Shown here piece by piece: positions 1 through 7,938 of a stretch of 64,000 nucleotides of DNA (positions within the stretch are counted from its first letter, which is position 1; every line of letters starts with the position of its first letter). Source of the DNA: DAHUYF01 sp035509275 (GTDB taxonomy: Bacteria; Pseudomonadota; Alphaproteobacteria; ATCC43930; CGMCC-115725). Both the position numbers and the translations under genes were made by a program. The DNA is taken from assembly GCA_035509275.1 (NCBI GenBank), contig DATJLU010000020.1, forward strand, positions 1-64,000, given 5' to 3'. The notes beneath the pieces were generated by a model. The model was not told the origin of the DNA. It searched no databases and saw only the letters and a list, made by a program, of their open reading frames with translations.

Positions 1-845
1 AGCGTGCCCAAGCCGAAATTGCGCCGTCCGAGCAACCGGAAATTGACGACCGGTTCGGCGGTAAAGAACTCGAGCACGACGAAGGCGCCGAGGGTGATCG
101 CCGCGACCAAGCTCAGCTTGACGATGTAGGGCGAGCCGAACCAGTCGTAAACGTTGCCGTCGTCCAGCACGGTCTGCAGCGCGGCGAGACCGACCGCCAT
201 CAGCGCGATGCCGCGCCAGTCGCCCCGACGCAGAAGGCGCAGGTCCATCGACGCCTTTGGCAAGGCGTACCAGAGCGCGCCCAGCATCAGCACGCCCGGC
301 GCAAGATTGACGTAGAACACCCAGGGCCAGCCGTAAGTGTCGTTGAGATAGCCGCCGATCGTCGGGCCGATCGCAGGGGCGAAGGTGGCGGTAATGGCAA
401 AGCCGGCAAGTCCGATCGCGTGCTTCGACGGCGGCAGCATGGACAGGATGATGGTAAAGGCGAGGGGAATGAGAACGCCGCCGGTGAACCCCTGCAGCGC
501 GCGGAAGACGATCATCTCGCCGAGGCTGTGCGCATGGCCGCAGAGCACCGAGAACACCAGGAAAAGCGCGGTGTTGGCGAGCAGGTACCGGCGCAAGGAA
601 AACACCCGCGACAGGAAGTCGCTCAGCGGGACGACGATGATCTCGCCGATGAGATAAGCGGTCGAGATCCAGGTGCCATAAACGCCACCGGTGCTGATGC
701 CGCCCTCGATATAGGGCAAGGCGGTATTGGTGATCTGGATGTTGAGCACCGCCAGGAAGGCGCCGAGCAACGCGCCGCCGACGGCGATCCAGGTCTTCAG
801 CGGGATCGCCGGCTCTCCACCCCGCTCGCTGCCGATGCCGGTCAT
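1..845 (-). CDS. EmrB/QacA-type MFS multidrug exporter, DHA2 family (N-terminal part only)
   Basis: Inner-membrane proton-driven drug exporter expected to pair with the adaptor encoded just upstream. The reverse strand translates without stops from ATG at 845 to the window edge, giving about 281 residues of a family that normally has about 500, so the C-terminal half lies outside. Seen: a first membrane segment followed by NIQITNTALPYIEGG, which matches the DHA2 'D-x-x-x-x-N-x-A-L-P-x-I' block, the loop LSDFLSRVFSLRR, and the motif-C-like stretch APAIGPTIGGYL. Usual Asp of the first block is Asn here. The start codon overlaps the stop of the HlyD gene (ATGA), so the two are translationally coupled. 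Substrate cannot be read from sequence. Confidence 0.9.
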   Translation of the reverse strand, partial: MTGIGSERGGEPAIPLKTWIAVGGALLGAFLAVLNIQITNTALPYIEGGISTGGVYGTWISTAYLIGEIIVVPLSDFLSRVFSLRRYLLANTALFLVFSVLCGHAHSLGEMIVFRALQGFTGGVLIPLAFTIILSMLPPSKHAIGLAGFAITATFAPAIGPTIGGYLNDTYGWPWVFYVNLAPGVLMLGALWYALPKASMDLRLLRRGDWRGIALMAVGLAALQTVLDDGNVYDWFGSPYIVKLSLVAAITLGAFVVLEFFTAEPVVNFRLLGRRNFGLGT

Positions 846-2041
846 GATCCCCTCCTGGATGAAGGCGAAGGCGCGCTCGCGCTCGGCTTGGTGCTGATCG
901 TCGGCTCGACCGACATCCCCGGGCGCAGCTCGCCCGCCAGCGGATCTCCGGCGTTGACATCGATCTTGACCGGGATGCGCTGCACGATCTTGGTGAAGTT
1001 GCCGGTGGCGTTGTCGGGCGGCAGCAGCGCAAATTCCTCGCCGCTCGCCGGGCCGAGGCTGTCGACGTGACCGTGCACCGTGACGCCGGGGAAGGTGTCG
1101 ACCTCGATTGTGACGGGCTGACCGGGTCGCACATCGGTCAGGTCCGTCTCCTTGTAATTCGCGGTGATGTAGACGGCCTGCAGCGGCACGACCGCCATCA
1201 GCTGGGTCCCGGCCTGGACGTATTGGCCGACGCGCAAGGTGCGGTCCCCGACGGTGCCGTCGACCGGGCTGGTGATCGTCGTGTAGCTGAGGTTGAGCTC
1301 CGCCTGATGCTCCGTCGCCTCCTGCTGGCCGAGCGCCGCCTTGGCTTGGGCGAGTTGGGCCTCGAAGACGCCGATCTGCTTCGCGGCAACGCCGATACCG
1401 GCGGTGTCGTGCTGCAGAGTCGCCTGCTTCTCGCGGATGTCGGCCTGTGCCTGCTGGGCTCTCTGCACGGAGCCGGCGCCAGCCTTGGCCAGCATGGTGT
1501 AACGCTCAAGATCCTGCTGCGAAAAGACCAGAGCAGCCTGGTCCGAAGCCACCAGCTGGTTGGCCTCTTCGATCGCCAACTGCTGCTGGCTGATCTGCTG
1601 GTTGAGCGTGTCGATGCTCGCCTGCGCCGCGGCCACGTTGGCGCGCGCCTGGTCGAGCGCGGTTTGATAGTCGCGCGGGTCGATACGCGCGACGACCTCG
1701 CCGGCGTGGACCGCCTGGTTGTCGTCAACCGGCGTTGCGGAGATATAGCCCGACACCTTGGGGCTGATCAGGACCGAATGCGCCGCGACATAGGCGTCGT
1801 CGGTCGACACCAGGAAGCGACCGGTGGTCCAGTCGTAATGGCCGTAATAGGCGGCTGCCGAGACGCCCGCCAGCGCGGTTGCCGCGGCGAGCCATCGCTT
1901 CAGCGAACGCCAGCGGCGCGGCATTTTGGACACCTTTTCGGGAAAATCTAACCCGCCCGCTCGATCTTGGGATGCGTCGCGTCGCGTCGTAGGCGCGTCG
2001 GCGGCGTCGGAGCGGGCCAGAAATCTGATGTCGTCGGGCAT
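842..2041 (-). CDS. HlyD/EmrA-type membrane fusion protein
   Basis: Periplasmic adaptor linking an inner-membrane MFS pump to an outer-membrane channel. About 399 residues: a short cytoplasmic N-terminus, one membrane anchor around residues 45-65 (a WLAAATALAGVSAAAYYG-like segment), then the biotinyl-lipoyl half-motif (VDDNQAVHAGEVVARIDPRDY), a long Ala/Gln-rich coiled-coil hairpin, the second lipoyl half (TITSPVDGTVGDRTLRVGQY) and a beta-barrel domain (ITANYKETDLTDVRPGQPV). I chose ATG at 2041 because it has an AAAGG ribosome site; an in-frame ATG at 2086 lacks one and lies beside the operator. It heads the operon with the MFS pump and is divergent from tetR. Confidence 0.88.
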   Translation of the reverse strand: MPDDIRFLARSDAADAPTTRRDASQDRAGGLDFPEKVSKMPRRWRSLKRWLAAATALAGVSAAAYYGHYDWTTGRFLVSTDDAYVAAHSVLISPKVSGYISATPVDDNQAVHAGEVVARIDPRDYQTALDQARANVAAAQASIDTLNQQISQQQLAIEEANQLVASDQAALVFSQQDLERYTMLAKAGAGSVQRAQQAQADIREKQATLQHDTAGIGVAAKQIGVFEAQLAQAKAALGQQEATEHQAELNLSYTTITSPVDGTVGDRTLRVGQYVQAGTQLMAVVPLQAVYITANYKETDLTDVRPGQPVTIEVDTFPGVTVHGHVDSLGPASGEEFALLPPDNATGNFTKIVQRIPVKIDVNAGDPLAGELRPGMSVEPTISTKPSASAPSPSSRRGS

Positions 2042-2093
2042 GATATGGCCTTTCTGCTGCTGGGAGGCCTTGAACGTTCGGCCCATCCGATCT

Positions 2094-2113
2094 AAAAACG
2101 ATACGTCTCGTAT
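2094..2113 (+). promoter_or_regulatory. Operator-like site 1 (probable TetR binding site, hlyD side)
   Basis: The sequence AAAAACGATACGTCTCGTAT contains a near-perfect dyad (GATACG-TCT-CGTATC, 2100-2114). It lies just upstream of the hlyD start. The same 20-bp motif recurs inverted at 2158-2177 with 18 of 20 bases identical. Position between a TetR gene and its divergent exporter suggests the local TetR protein binds here; binding itself is inferred. Confidence 0.6.
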
Positions 2114-2157
2114 CTATATAAGACACAAGCGGCTCGGATCGCCCTTGCAAAAATTGA

Positions 2158-2177
2158 ATACGAGCCGTACCGTTTTT
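2158..2177 (-). promoter_or_regulatory. Operator-like site 2 (probable TetR binding site, tetR side)
   Basis: On the minus strand this reads AAAAACGGTACGGCTCGTAT, the inverted copy of site 1, ending 13 bp before the tetR ATG at 2191. Core dyad is TACG-AGC-CGTA. Its location would allow autorepression of tetR, while site 1 would control the exporter. Confidence 0.55.
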
Positions 2178-2190
2178 GAATGAGGCAGCC

Positions 2191-2826
2191 ATGACGGGCA
2201 GAACCGAAACAGTCGAGGCGGAAGCGAGCGCCGCGACGGCGACAGCCGCCGCTCGCCGCGGTCCAGGCCGCAAGCGCGACGAGGCGACCCGGCACGCGAT
2301 CCTGCGCGCCGCCTATGAGACGCTCGAGGCCGAGGGGTATGGCGGCTTCACGATCGAGGCCGTAGCGGCGCGCTCAGGTGCCGCGAAGACGACGATCTAT
2401 CGCTGGTGGCCGTCCAAGGGAGCCCTCGCCATCGACAGCTTTCTCGATCTCTACAAAAGGGAAGTGCCCTTCCCGCGGACCCATTCGGCCAGCGAGGATT
2501 TGAAAGCCAACCTACGGCTCATGGCAAAAATCTGGGGCGGCCAATACGGTCGCCTCATCGCCGGCATCATTGCGGCGGGACAAAGCGATGTCACGACCCT
2601 CGAGCGTTACCGCGAGCGGCTGGTGAAGCCGCGCCGTGAGGAGGGCCGCGGGGTGCTGCAGCGCGGCATCGACAATGGCGAGTTCCGGCCGGACATCGAT
2701 ATCGAGGCGGCGCTCGACGCTCTCTATGGCCCCTTCTACGGCCGCCTGTTGGCGTGGCTCGAGCCACTCGACCCGACATGGGCCGAGCGGCTTTGTGACA
2801 CCGTGCTAAGGGGACTTATGGTGTAA
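2191..2826 (+). CDS. TetR/AcrR family transcriptional repressor
   Basis: Cytoplasmic DNA-binding repressor, 211 residues, about the family norm. After a low-complexity Ala-rich start (residues 1-30), the TetR helix-turn-helix is clear: TRHAILRAAYETLEAEGYGG, FTIEAVAARSGAAKTTIYRWW with the typical KTTIYRWW recognition helix near residue 70. The C-terminal half is a TetR_C-like ligand domain. ATG 2191 is chosen (ATGAGG upstream); an in-frame TTG at 2176 would put the start inside operator site 2. Divergent from the HlyD-MFS exporter, so the natural inference is ligand-relieved repression of that pump and of itself. Confidence 0.9.
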   Translation: MTGRTETVEAEASAATATAAARRGPGRKRDEATRHAILRAAYETLEAEGYGGFTIEAVAARSGAAKTTIYRWWPSKGALAIDSFLDLYKREVPFPRTHSASEDLKANLRLMAKIWGGQYGRLIAGIIAAGQSDVTTLERYRERLVKPRREEGRGVLQRGIDNGEFRPDIDIEAALDALYGPFYGRLLAWLEPLDPTWAERLCDTVLRGLMV

Positions 2827-2881
2827 AGCTTGAGCGCAGTTCCAGACAGGTCCGGATGCAACCTGCTTTTGAGTACAGACT

Positions 2882-4309
2882 CTAAGCCACGAGCCGCGCC
2901 AAGCGCGCCTCGAGCAGCGGATGCGGCATCGGCCAGCGCAGCGCCTGCTCCAGAGCGCGGCTCGCGCGCAGCACCAGTGCATCGGCAAAGCGCGGGCCGG
3001 CAATCTGGACGCCGACGGGCAGGCCATCCTCGGTGACGCCGCAGGGGAGGCTCGCCGCCGGATTGCCGGCGAGGTTGAAGGGCAGCGCATAGGGCACCGC
3101 ATCGCGCCAGCGGTCATAGCCGGCGGAATGATAAGGCGTCGTCACCGGCGGCGGCGGGGTCGGCAGGACCGGCGTCACCAGCAGATCGTAATCGGCATGG
3201 AAGGCCTGGAGACGCTCGGCGAGGTGAAGCCGCGCCATGGCGCCGGCGCAATAGGCCTCGAGCCCGACGGCAAGGCCCTGCTCGGCGAGGAGACGAAAGC
3301 GCGGATCGAGCAGCTCGTGCCGATCGCGCGGAATCTGCCGCAGCGTGTGGGCGAAGCCGGCGAGCCAATAGGGCTCGAAGAGCGGCTGCAGCGGGTCGAT
3401 GATGCCGCCGGCTTCGGCCACCGCGGCGCCGAGCTCGCCCAGCAGACGGACCGCCTCGCGCACCGGCTGCAGCACCGCATCGCGCGGCTCGGCGCCGCCG
3501 AGCCCCGGCGCAAAAGCGATGCGCAGCCCTTTGATGCCGTCCTCGAGCCCATCGCACCAGTCGCGCTTCTCGTAAGGAAGCGCGGTGACGTCGCGCGGAT
3601 CGGGCTTCGCGAGCTCGTTCAGCATCACGGCGGCATCGCGCACCGAGCGCGCCAGCGGCCCGCCCGAGATCACCGTGGAGAACGGGCTCTTATGCGGATA
3701 GTGCGGCACACGCCCCCAGCTCGGCTTGAAGCCGAAGAGCCCGCAATGGCTCGACGGGATGCGGATCGAGCCGCCGCCATCGGTGCCGAGCGCCAGCGCT
3801 CCGATGCCGGCGGCGAGCGCGGCCGCAGCGCCGCCGCTCGAGCCGCCGGGCGTGATCTCGGGATTCCACGGGCTGCGCGTTGCGCCCTTCAACGGGCTGT
3901 CGGTCAGCGCTTTCCAGCCGAATTCGGGCGTCGTCGTCTTGCCGAGCAGGACCGCGCCCGCCGCGCGCAGCCGCGCCACCTCCGGCGCATCCTCGCGCCA
4001 GCTCTGCGCGACTTCGACGGTACGCGAGCCCTGCAAGGTCGGCCAACCCTTGGCGAGCAGCGTGTCCTTCACGGTAACCGGCACGCCGTCGAGCGGCGAG
4101 AGCGACGCGCCTTGCCGCCAGCGCTCGGCCGATTGCCGCGCCGCCTGACGCGCGCCTTCGGCATCGACGCGCTGAAACGCGTTGAGCAGCGGCTCGAGCC
4201 GCGCCAGCCGCGTCAGCGCGGACTCGACCACCTCGACCGGCGTCAGGCCGCCGGCACGGTAACGCGCGCCAAGCTCCACGGCCGAGAGATAGGCGAGATC
4301 CTCGGTCAT
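2882..4309 (-). CDS. Amidase signature family hydrolase
   Basis: Hydrolyses a C-N bond in an amide; substrate not predictable. 475 residues, normal for the family. The complete Ser-cisSer-Lys triad is visible: Lys81 in VPVTVKDTLL, the GGSSGG motif at 155-160 (cis-Ser157), and nucleophile Ser181 in TDGGGSIRIPSS. No Glu/Asp pattern or partner genes of GatCAB were seen, so this is not the tRNA amidotransferase. Start at 4309 is chosen because GGAGG sits 10 bp upstream; an upstream in-frame ATG at 4483 would run into the opposite marR gene. Divergent from marR across 82 bp, so possibly MarR-controlled. Confidence 0.9.
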   Translation of the reverse strand: MTEDLAYLSAVELGARYRAGGLTPVEVVESALTRLARLEPLLNAFQRVDAEGARQAARQSAERWRQGASLSPLDGVPVTVKDTLLAKGWPTLQGSRTVEVAQSWREDAPEVARLRAAGAVLLGKTTTPEFGWKALTDSPLKGATRSPWNPEITPGGSSGGAAAALAAGIGALALGTDGGGSIRIPSSHCGLFGFKPSWGRVPHYPHKSPFSTVISGGPLARSVRDAAVMLNELAKPDPRDVTALPYEKRDWCDGLEDGIKGLRIAFAPGLGGAEPRDAVLQPVREAVRLLGELGAAVAEAGGIIDPLQPLFEPYWLAGFAHTLRQIPRDRHELLDPRFRLLAEQGLAVGLEAYCAGAMARLHLAERLQAFHADYDLLVTPVLPTPPPPVTTPYHSAGYDRWRDAVPYALPFNLAGNPAASLPCGVTEDGLPVGVQIAGPRFADALVLRASRALEQALRWPMPHPLLEARLARLVA

Positions 4310-4341
4310 CAGCGTTTCCTCCGGTGTCCAAGCTACACCCG

Positions 4342-4356
4342 TCCCGCGCAGCGGGA
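4342..4356. promoter_or_regulatory. Palindrome in the amidase-marR divergent region
   Basis: TCCCGC-GCA-GCGGGA is a perfect 6-bp-arm dyad centred in the 82-bp gap between the divergent amidase and marR genes. It is placed where a shared operator would be expected, but its GC-only character means chance is possible. Confidence 0.3.
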
Positions 4357-4391
4357 AACGTGCTAAAACTCCGGCGAAGGAGGTCTCCGGC

Positions 4392-4883
4392 ATGGCGAAA
4401 GCCGTCAACCGAAGGGGACGGCCGCGCGAGAGCGATGCCGCCGAGGAAGTGGCGCCGCACCTCGGCCCGCTCGCCGATTTCATCGGCTTCCATTTGCGGC
4501 TCGCGCAGGAGGCCTCGTTCCAGGCCTTCGCGCGCCGCGTGCGCGACTACAAGATGCGCCCGGGCCGCTTCGCCCTGCTGGCGCTGATCGGCGAGAATCC
4601 CGGCATCTCGCAGACCGCGCTCGGCCGCGCCGCCGGCCGCGACAAATCGACCCTGACGCCCGCGCTCAACGACCTCGTGCGCCGCTCGCTGGTGAAGCGC
4701 CGCCGCGTCGCCAGCGACCGGCGGAGCTACGCGCTGTCGCTCACCGCCAAAGGCGAAGGGCTGCTGGACGAGCTGACCTTGCACGCGCGCGCGCATGACC
4801 GGCTGCTGGATGAAATCGTCGGTCTCAAGCACAAGGCCGAGTTCATCCGCACGCTGCGGCGCCTCACCATGAGCCTGGTGTGA
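4392..4883 (+). CDS. MarR family transcriptional regulator
   Basis: 163-residue winged-helix regulator. The core reads MRPGRFALLALIGENPGISQ, then TALGRAAGRDKSTLTPALNDL as the recognition helix and VKRRRVASDRRSYALSLTAKG as the wing with the family D-R-R pattern. An AAGGAGG ribosome site precedes the ATG. It lies between the divergent amidase and the downstream TRAP-IorAB block, in the same direction as the latter, and MarR proteins commonly sense aromatic acids; control of that block is an inference. Confidence 0.9.
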   Translation: MAKAVNRRGRPRESDAAEEVAPHLGPLADFIGFHLRLAQEASFQAFARRVRDYKMRPGRFALLALIGENPGISQTALGRAAGRDKSTLTPALNDLVRRSLVKRRRVASDRRSYALSLTAKGEGLLDELTLHARAHDRLLDEIVGLKHKAEFIRTLRRLTMSLV

Positions 4884-4905
4884 AGGATGGTTGCGAGCCC
4901 TGACG

Positions 4906-4920
4906 ATCCTGGGCTAGGAT
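4906..4920. promoter_or_regulatory. Inverted repeat upstream of the TRAP operon
   Basis: ATCCT-GGGCT-AGGAT is a 5-bp dyad in the 78-bp gap between marR and dctP; the flanking AGCCC at 4897 can alternatively pair with GGGCT. Either an operator or a weak hairpin ending marR transcription. No T-run follows. Confidence 0.25.
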
Positions 4921-4961
4921 AGTTTGAGTACCAACAATCAACGATGCTGGGGAGGAGAGCG

Positions 4962-5981
4962 ATGAGGAAGCTGGCACTTTTGGGCGCGCTTGCGGTCGCG
5001 CTGCTCGCGGCAGGAGGCGCGCTCGCGCAAGACAAGCCCGTCCATCTCAAGATGTCGTCCTGGGTCCCGCCGGCGCATCCGCTCAACCCCGCCTTCGAGG
5101 CCTGGGCCAAGGATATCGAGAAGGAGTCGCACGGCTCCATCACCGCGACGCTGTTCACGTCGGAGCAGCTCGGCAAGGCGGTCGACCATTACGACATGGC
5201 GCGCGACGGCATCGCCGACCTCGCTTACGTCAATCCCGGCTATCAGCCGGGGCGCTTTCCCATCATCGCCGCGGGCGAGCTGCCTTTCCTCATGGCCAAT
5301 GCCGATGGCGGCACCGAGGCACTCGACGCGTGGTACCGGCAATACGCCGCCAAAGAGATGCACGATGTGCATTTCTGCTTCGCCTTCGTCCATGATCCCG
5401 GCACGTTCCACAGCAACAAGAAGATCATGCTGCCCTCGGACATCAAGGGCATGAAGATCCGGCCGGCCGACGCCACCATCGGCAACATGGTGACCTTGCT
5501 CGGCGGCACCAACGTCCAGGCCGCGGCGCCCGAAGTGCGCGACGTGCTGGAACGCCACGTCGCCGACGCCGTCACCTTCCCGTGGGGCTCGATCATCCTC
5601 TTCGGCATCGACAAGGTGGTGAAGTACCACATGGACGTCCCGCTCTACGTCACCACCTTCGTCTGGGCGATGAACCAGCAGACCTATGACGGCATGTCGG
5701 CGGCGCAGAAGAAGGTGATCGACGATCACTGCACGACCGAATGGGCGCTCAAAGTGGCCGCGCCCTGGGCCGCCTTCGAGGCGGCGGGCCGTCCCAAGCT
5801 GGCCCAGGAGCCCGGCCATGTCGTCTACAAGATTTCGGCCGATGACCTCGCCGCCTGGAAGAAGGCGGTCGAGCCGCTGACCGCGGAATGGGCGGCCGGC
5901 GCGCGCAAGGCGGGCGTCGATCCCGACAAGGCGCTGGCGTCGCTCAAGGCCGAGCTGGTGAAGTACAAGGCGGCCTATTGA
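4962..5981 (+). CDS. TRAP transporter substrate-binding protein, DctP family
   Basis: Periplasmic binding protein delivering a carboxylate-type solute to the DctQM permease. 339 residues. A Sec signal peptide is evident (MRKLALLGALAVALLAAGGALAQ, cleavage after ALA-Q). The mature part starts with a typical strand (VHLKMSSWVPPAHPLN) and includes GMKIRPADATIGNMVTLLGG, the family segment carrying the conserved Arg that binds the substrate carboxylate (in IRPA). GGAGGAG at 4951 supports ATG 4962 over the earlier ATG at 4944. Substrate unknown; downstream IorAB suggests a 2-oxo acid or aromatic acid. Confidence 0.92.
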   Translation: MRKLALLGALAVALLAAGGALAQDKPVHLKMSSWVPPAHPLNPAFEAWAKDIEKESHGSITATLFTSEQLGKAVDHYDMARDGIADLAYVNPGYQPGRFPIIAAGELPFLMANADGGTEALDAWYRQYAAKEMHDVHFCFAFVHDPGTFHSNKKIMLPSDIKGMKIRPADATIGNMVTLLGGTNVQAAAPEVRDVLERHVADAVTFPWGSIILFGIDKVVKYHMDVPLYVTTFVWAMNQQTYDGMSAAQKKVIDDHCTTEWALKVAAPWAAFEAAGRPKLAQEPGHVVYKISADDLAAWKKAVEPLTAEWAAGARKAGVDPDKALASLKAELVKYKAAY

Positions 5982-6013
5982 GCGGCGCTCGCGCGGATCG
6001 CCTCGAGCCCAGC

Positions 6014-6048
6014 GCTCCCTCTCCGCTCGCATCGTGCGGAGAGGGAGC
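6014..6048 (+). promoter_or_regulatory. Perfect 13-bp hairpin between dctP and dctQ
   Basis: Arms GCTCCCTCTCCGC (6014-6026) and GCGGAGAGGGAGC (6036-6048) pair perfectly around a 9-base loop. No T-run follows, so it is not a standard terminator. Such intercistronic hairpins often stabilise the upstream mRNA and let the binding protein outnumber its permease; this role is inferred here. Confidence 0.6.
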
Positions 6049-6069
6049 TCAGCCGGCGCCGTAAGCACA

Positions 6070-6618
6070 ATGCAGCAAGCTGCACCCGAGCAACCCGGCA
6101 ACCGCCAGCGGCGGAGCCGCATGGACCGCTTCATCGACGGCATCGAGCTGCTCGCCGCGCTCTTCGTCGGGCTGGTCGCAGCCGATATCTTCATCTCGGT
6201 GATGCTGCGCTATTTTTTCAGCTATACCATTCCCGACAGCTACGATTTCGGCCGGCTGCTCCTTGGCATTCTCATCTTCTGGGGGATTGCGGCGACGAGC
6301 TATCGCGGCACGCACATCACCGTCGACCTCGTCTGGTCGCTGGCGAGCCCGCGCGTCAAGCGGATCATCGACGTCTTCGCCACCTCGGTGCTGCTGCTGG
6401 TCGTCACCGTGCACACGGCGACGCTCTTCGACAAGGTGCGCGTCACTTATGAAGAGAACGTCCTGACCTACGATCTGCACCTGCCGACCTGGCCGTTCTT
6501 CGCTGTCGCCTGGCTCGGCGACGTCTCGGCGGTGCTGCTGATCGCGATCAGGACCTGGCGGCTCATCTTCCGGCCGGCGGCGCTGGGCCCGCTCCGGTCG
6601 CTCGAACCGGTCGAGTGA
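6070..6618 (+). CDS. TRAP transporter small permease subunit, DctQ family
   Basis: Small four-helix membrane subunit of the TRAP permease, 182 residues from ATG 6070. Hydrophobic segments follow the family pattern: IELLAALFVGLVAADIFISV, LLLGILIFWGIAATSY, VFATSVLLLVVTVHT and WPFFAVAWLGDVSAVLLI. The block FWGIAATSYRGTHITVDLVW is characteristic of DctQ. ATG 6121 is an alternative start that would remove a 17-residue polar leader. One base separates it from dctM. Confidence 0.88.
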   Translation: MQQAAPEQPGNRQRRSRMDRFIDGIELLAALFVGLVAADIFISVMLRYFFSYTIPDSYDFGRLLLGILIFWGIAATSYRGTHITVDLVWSLASPRVKRIIDVFATSVLLLVVTVHTATLFDKVRVTYEENVLTYDLHLPTWPFFAVAWLGDVSAVLLIAIRTWRLIFRPAALGPLRSLEPVE

Positions 6619-6619
6619 C

Positions 6620-7924
6620 ATGCATCTCGGCACCGACGCGGTCGCCATCATCGGCTTCGTTGCGCTCTTCGCGCTGATGCTGCTGCGCGTCCCCGTCGGC
6701 ATGGCGATGGGACTCGTCGGCGTCACCGGCTTCGGTTACATCGTCGGCGCCCTGCCGGCGCTGAAGATGGTCGGCCAGACCTCGATGCGCACGGTCGCCA
6801 ACTACAATTTCGGCATCATCCCGATGTTCTTGCTGATGGGCGCGATCGTCTCCGCCTCGGGCATCAGCCGCGAGCTGTTCCGCGCCGCCAACGCCCTGGT
6901 CGGCCATCTGCGCGGCGGGCTCGGCGTCGCCACCATCGGCGCCTGTGCCGGCTTTGCGGCAATCTCGGGCTCGTCGGTCGCGACCGCCGCGACCTTCGCC
7001 ACGGTGGCCTATCCGGAGATGCGGCAATACCGCTATCCCCCGGCCTTCTCCACCGGCGTCATCGCCGCCGGCGGCACGCTCGGCGCCATGTTCCCGCCGT
7101 CGACGGTACTGGCGGTCTACGGCCTCATCACCGAACAGGATATCGGCAAACTGTTCATGGCCGGCATCCTGCCGGGCTGCCTCGCCGTCTCCATGTACAT
7201 GGCGACGATCGCGATCATCGGCTTGGTGCGGCCGAACTACCTGCCCGTCGGCCGGCACGCCACCGGGGCGGAGCGGCTCGCCGCGTTGAAGCAGGTCTGG
7301 GCGCCGCTGCTGCTCTTCGTCTTCGTCATCGGCGGGCTCTATGGCGGGTTGTTCACGCCGACCGAAGCCGGCGGCATGGGCGCGGGCGGCGCCTTTCTCA
7401 TCAGCGTGCTCCGCCGCAAGCTGACGCCGGCGCAGCTGCTGCAATCGCTGCTGCACGCGACGCGCACCGCCGCCGCGGTGTTCACCGTGCTTATCGGCGC
7501 GCTGCTCTTCGGCTATTTCCTCACCGTCACGCAGACGCCGCAGAAGGTGACGGAGCTGCTCACCGGCCTCGGCCTCGGCCGCTACGGCGTGCTCACCCTC
7601 ATCATGCTGATGTATCTGGTGCTGGGCTGCCTGATGGACGCGCTGGCGATGATCATCCTCACCGTGCCGATCATCTTTCCGGTGGTATCGACGCTCGGCT
7701 TCGATCCGATCTGGTTCGGCGTCATCATCGTCATGACCGTCGAGCTCGGCCTCATCCATCCCCCGGTGGGCATGAACGTCTTCGTCATCAAGACGGTGGT
7801 GCCGGAGGTGAGTTTCCTCACCATCTTCGGCGGCGTGCTGCCGTTCATCGTGACGGATATACTGCGGCTCATCATCCTCATCGCCTTCCCCATCATCGCG
7901 ACATTTCTACCGTCGCACATGTAG
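6620..7924 (+). CDS. TRAP transporter large permease subunit, DctM family
   Basis: 434-residue polytopic Na+-coupled permease, near the family's usual length with about 12 hydrophobic segments. Diagnostic stretches are LLRVPVGMAMGLVG at the N-terminus, ISGSSVATAATFATVAYPEM, AAGGTLGAMFPPSTVLAVYG and the C-terminal GLIHPPVGMNVFVIK, the DctM signature. The start follows the dctQ stop by one base, indicating coupled translation. Together with DctP and DctQ it makes a complete TRAP importer. Confidence 0.93.
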   Translation: MHLGTDAVAIIGFVALFALMLLRVPVGMAMGLVGVTGFGYIVGALPALKMVGQTSMRTVANYNFGIIPMFLLMGAIVSASGISRELFRAANALVGHLRGGLGVATIGACAGFAAISGSSVATAATFATVAYPEMRQYRYPPAFSTGVIAAGGTLGAMFPPSTVLAVYGLITEQDIGKLFMAGILPGCLAVSMYMATIAIIGLVRPNYLPVGRHATGAERLAALKQVWAPLLLFVFVIGGLYGGLFTPTEAGGMGAGGAFLISVLRRKLTPAQLLQSLLHATRTAAAVFTVLIGALLFGYFLTVTQTPQKVTELLTGLGLGRYGVLTLIMLMYLVLGCLMDALAMIILTVPIIFPVVSTLGFDPIWFGVIIVMTVELGLIHPPVGMNVFVIKTVVPEVSFLTIFGGVLPFIVTDILRLIILIAFPIIATFLPSHM

Positions 7925-7938
7925 CGGCGAGGTACCTC

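Noticed and set aside
2882..4309. Amidase as GatA of the tRNA amidotransferase
   Set aside because: No gatB or gatC next to it, and its context is a divergent MarR gene.
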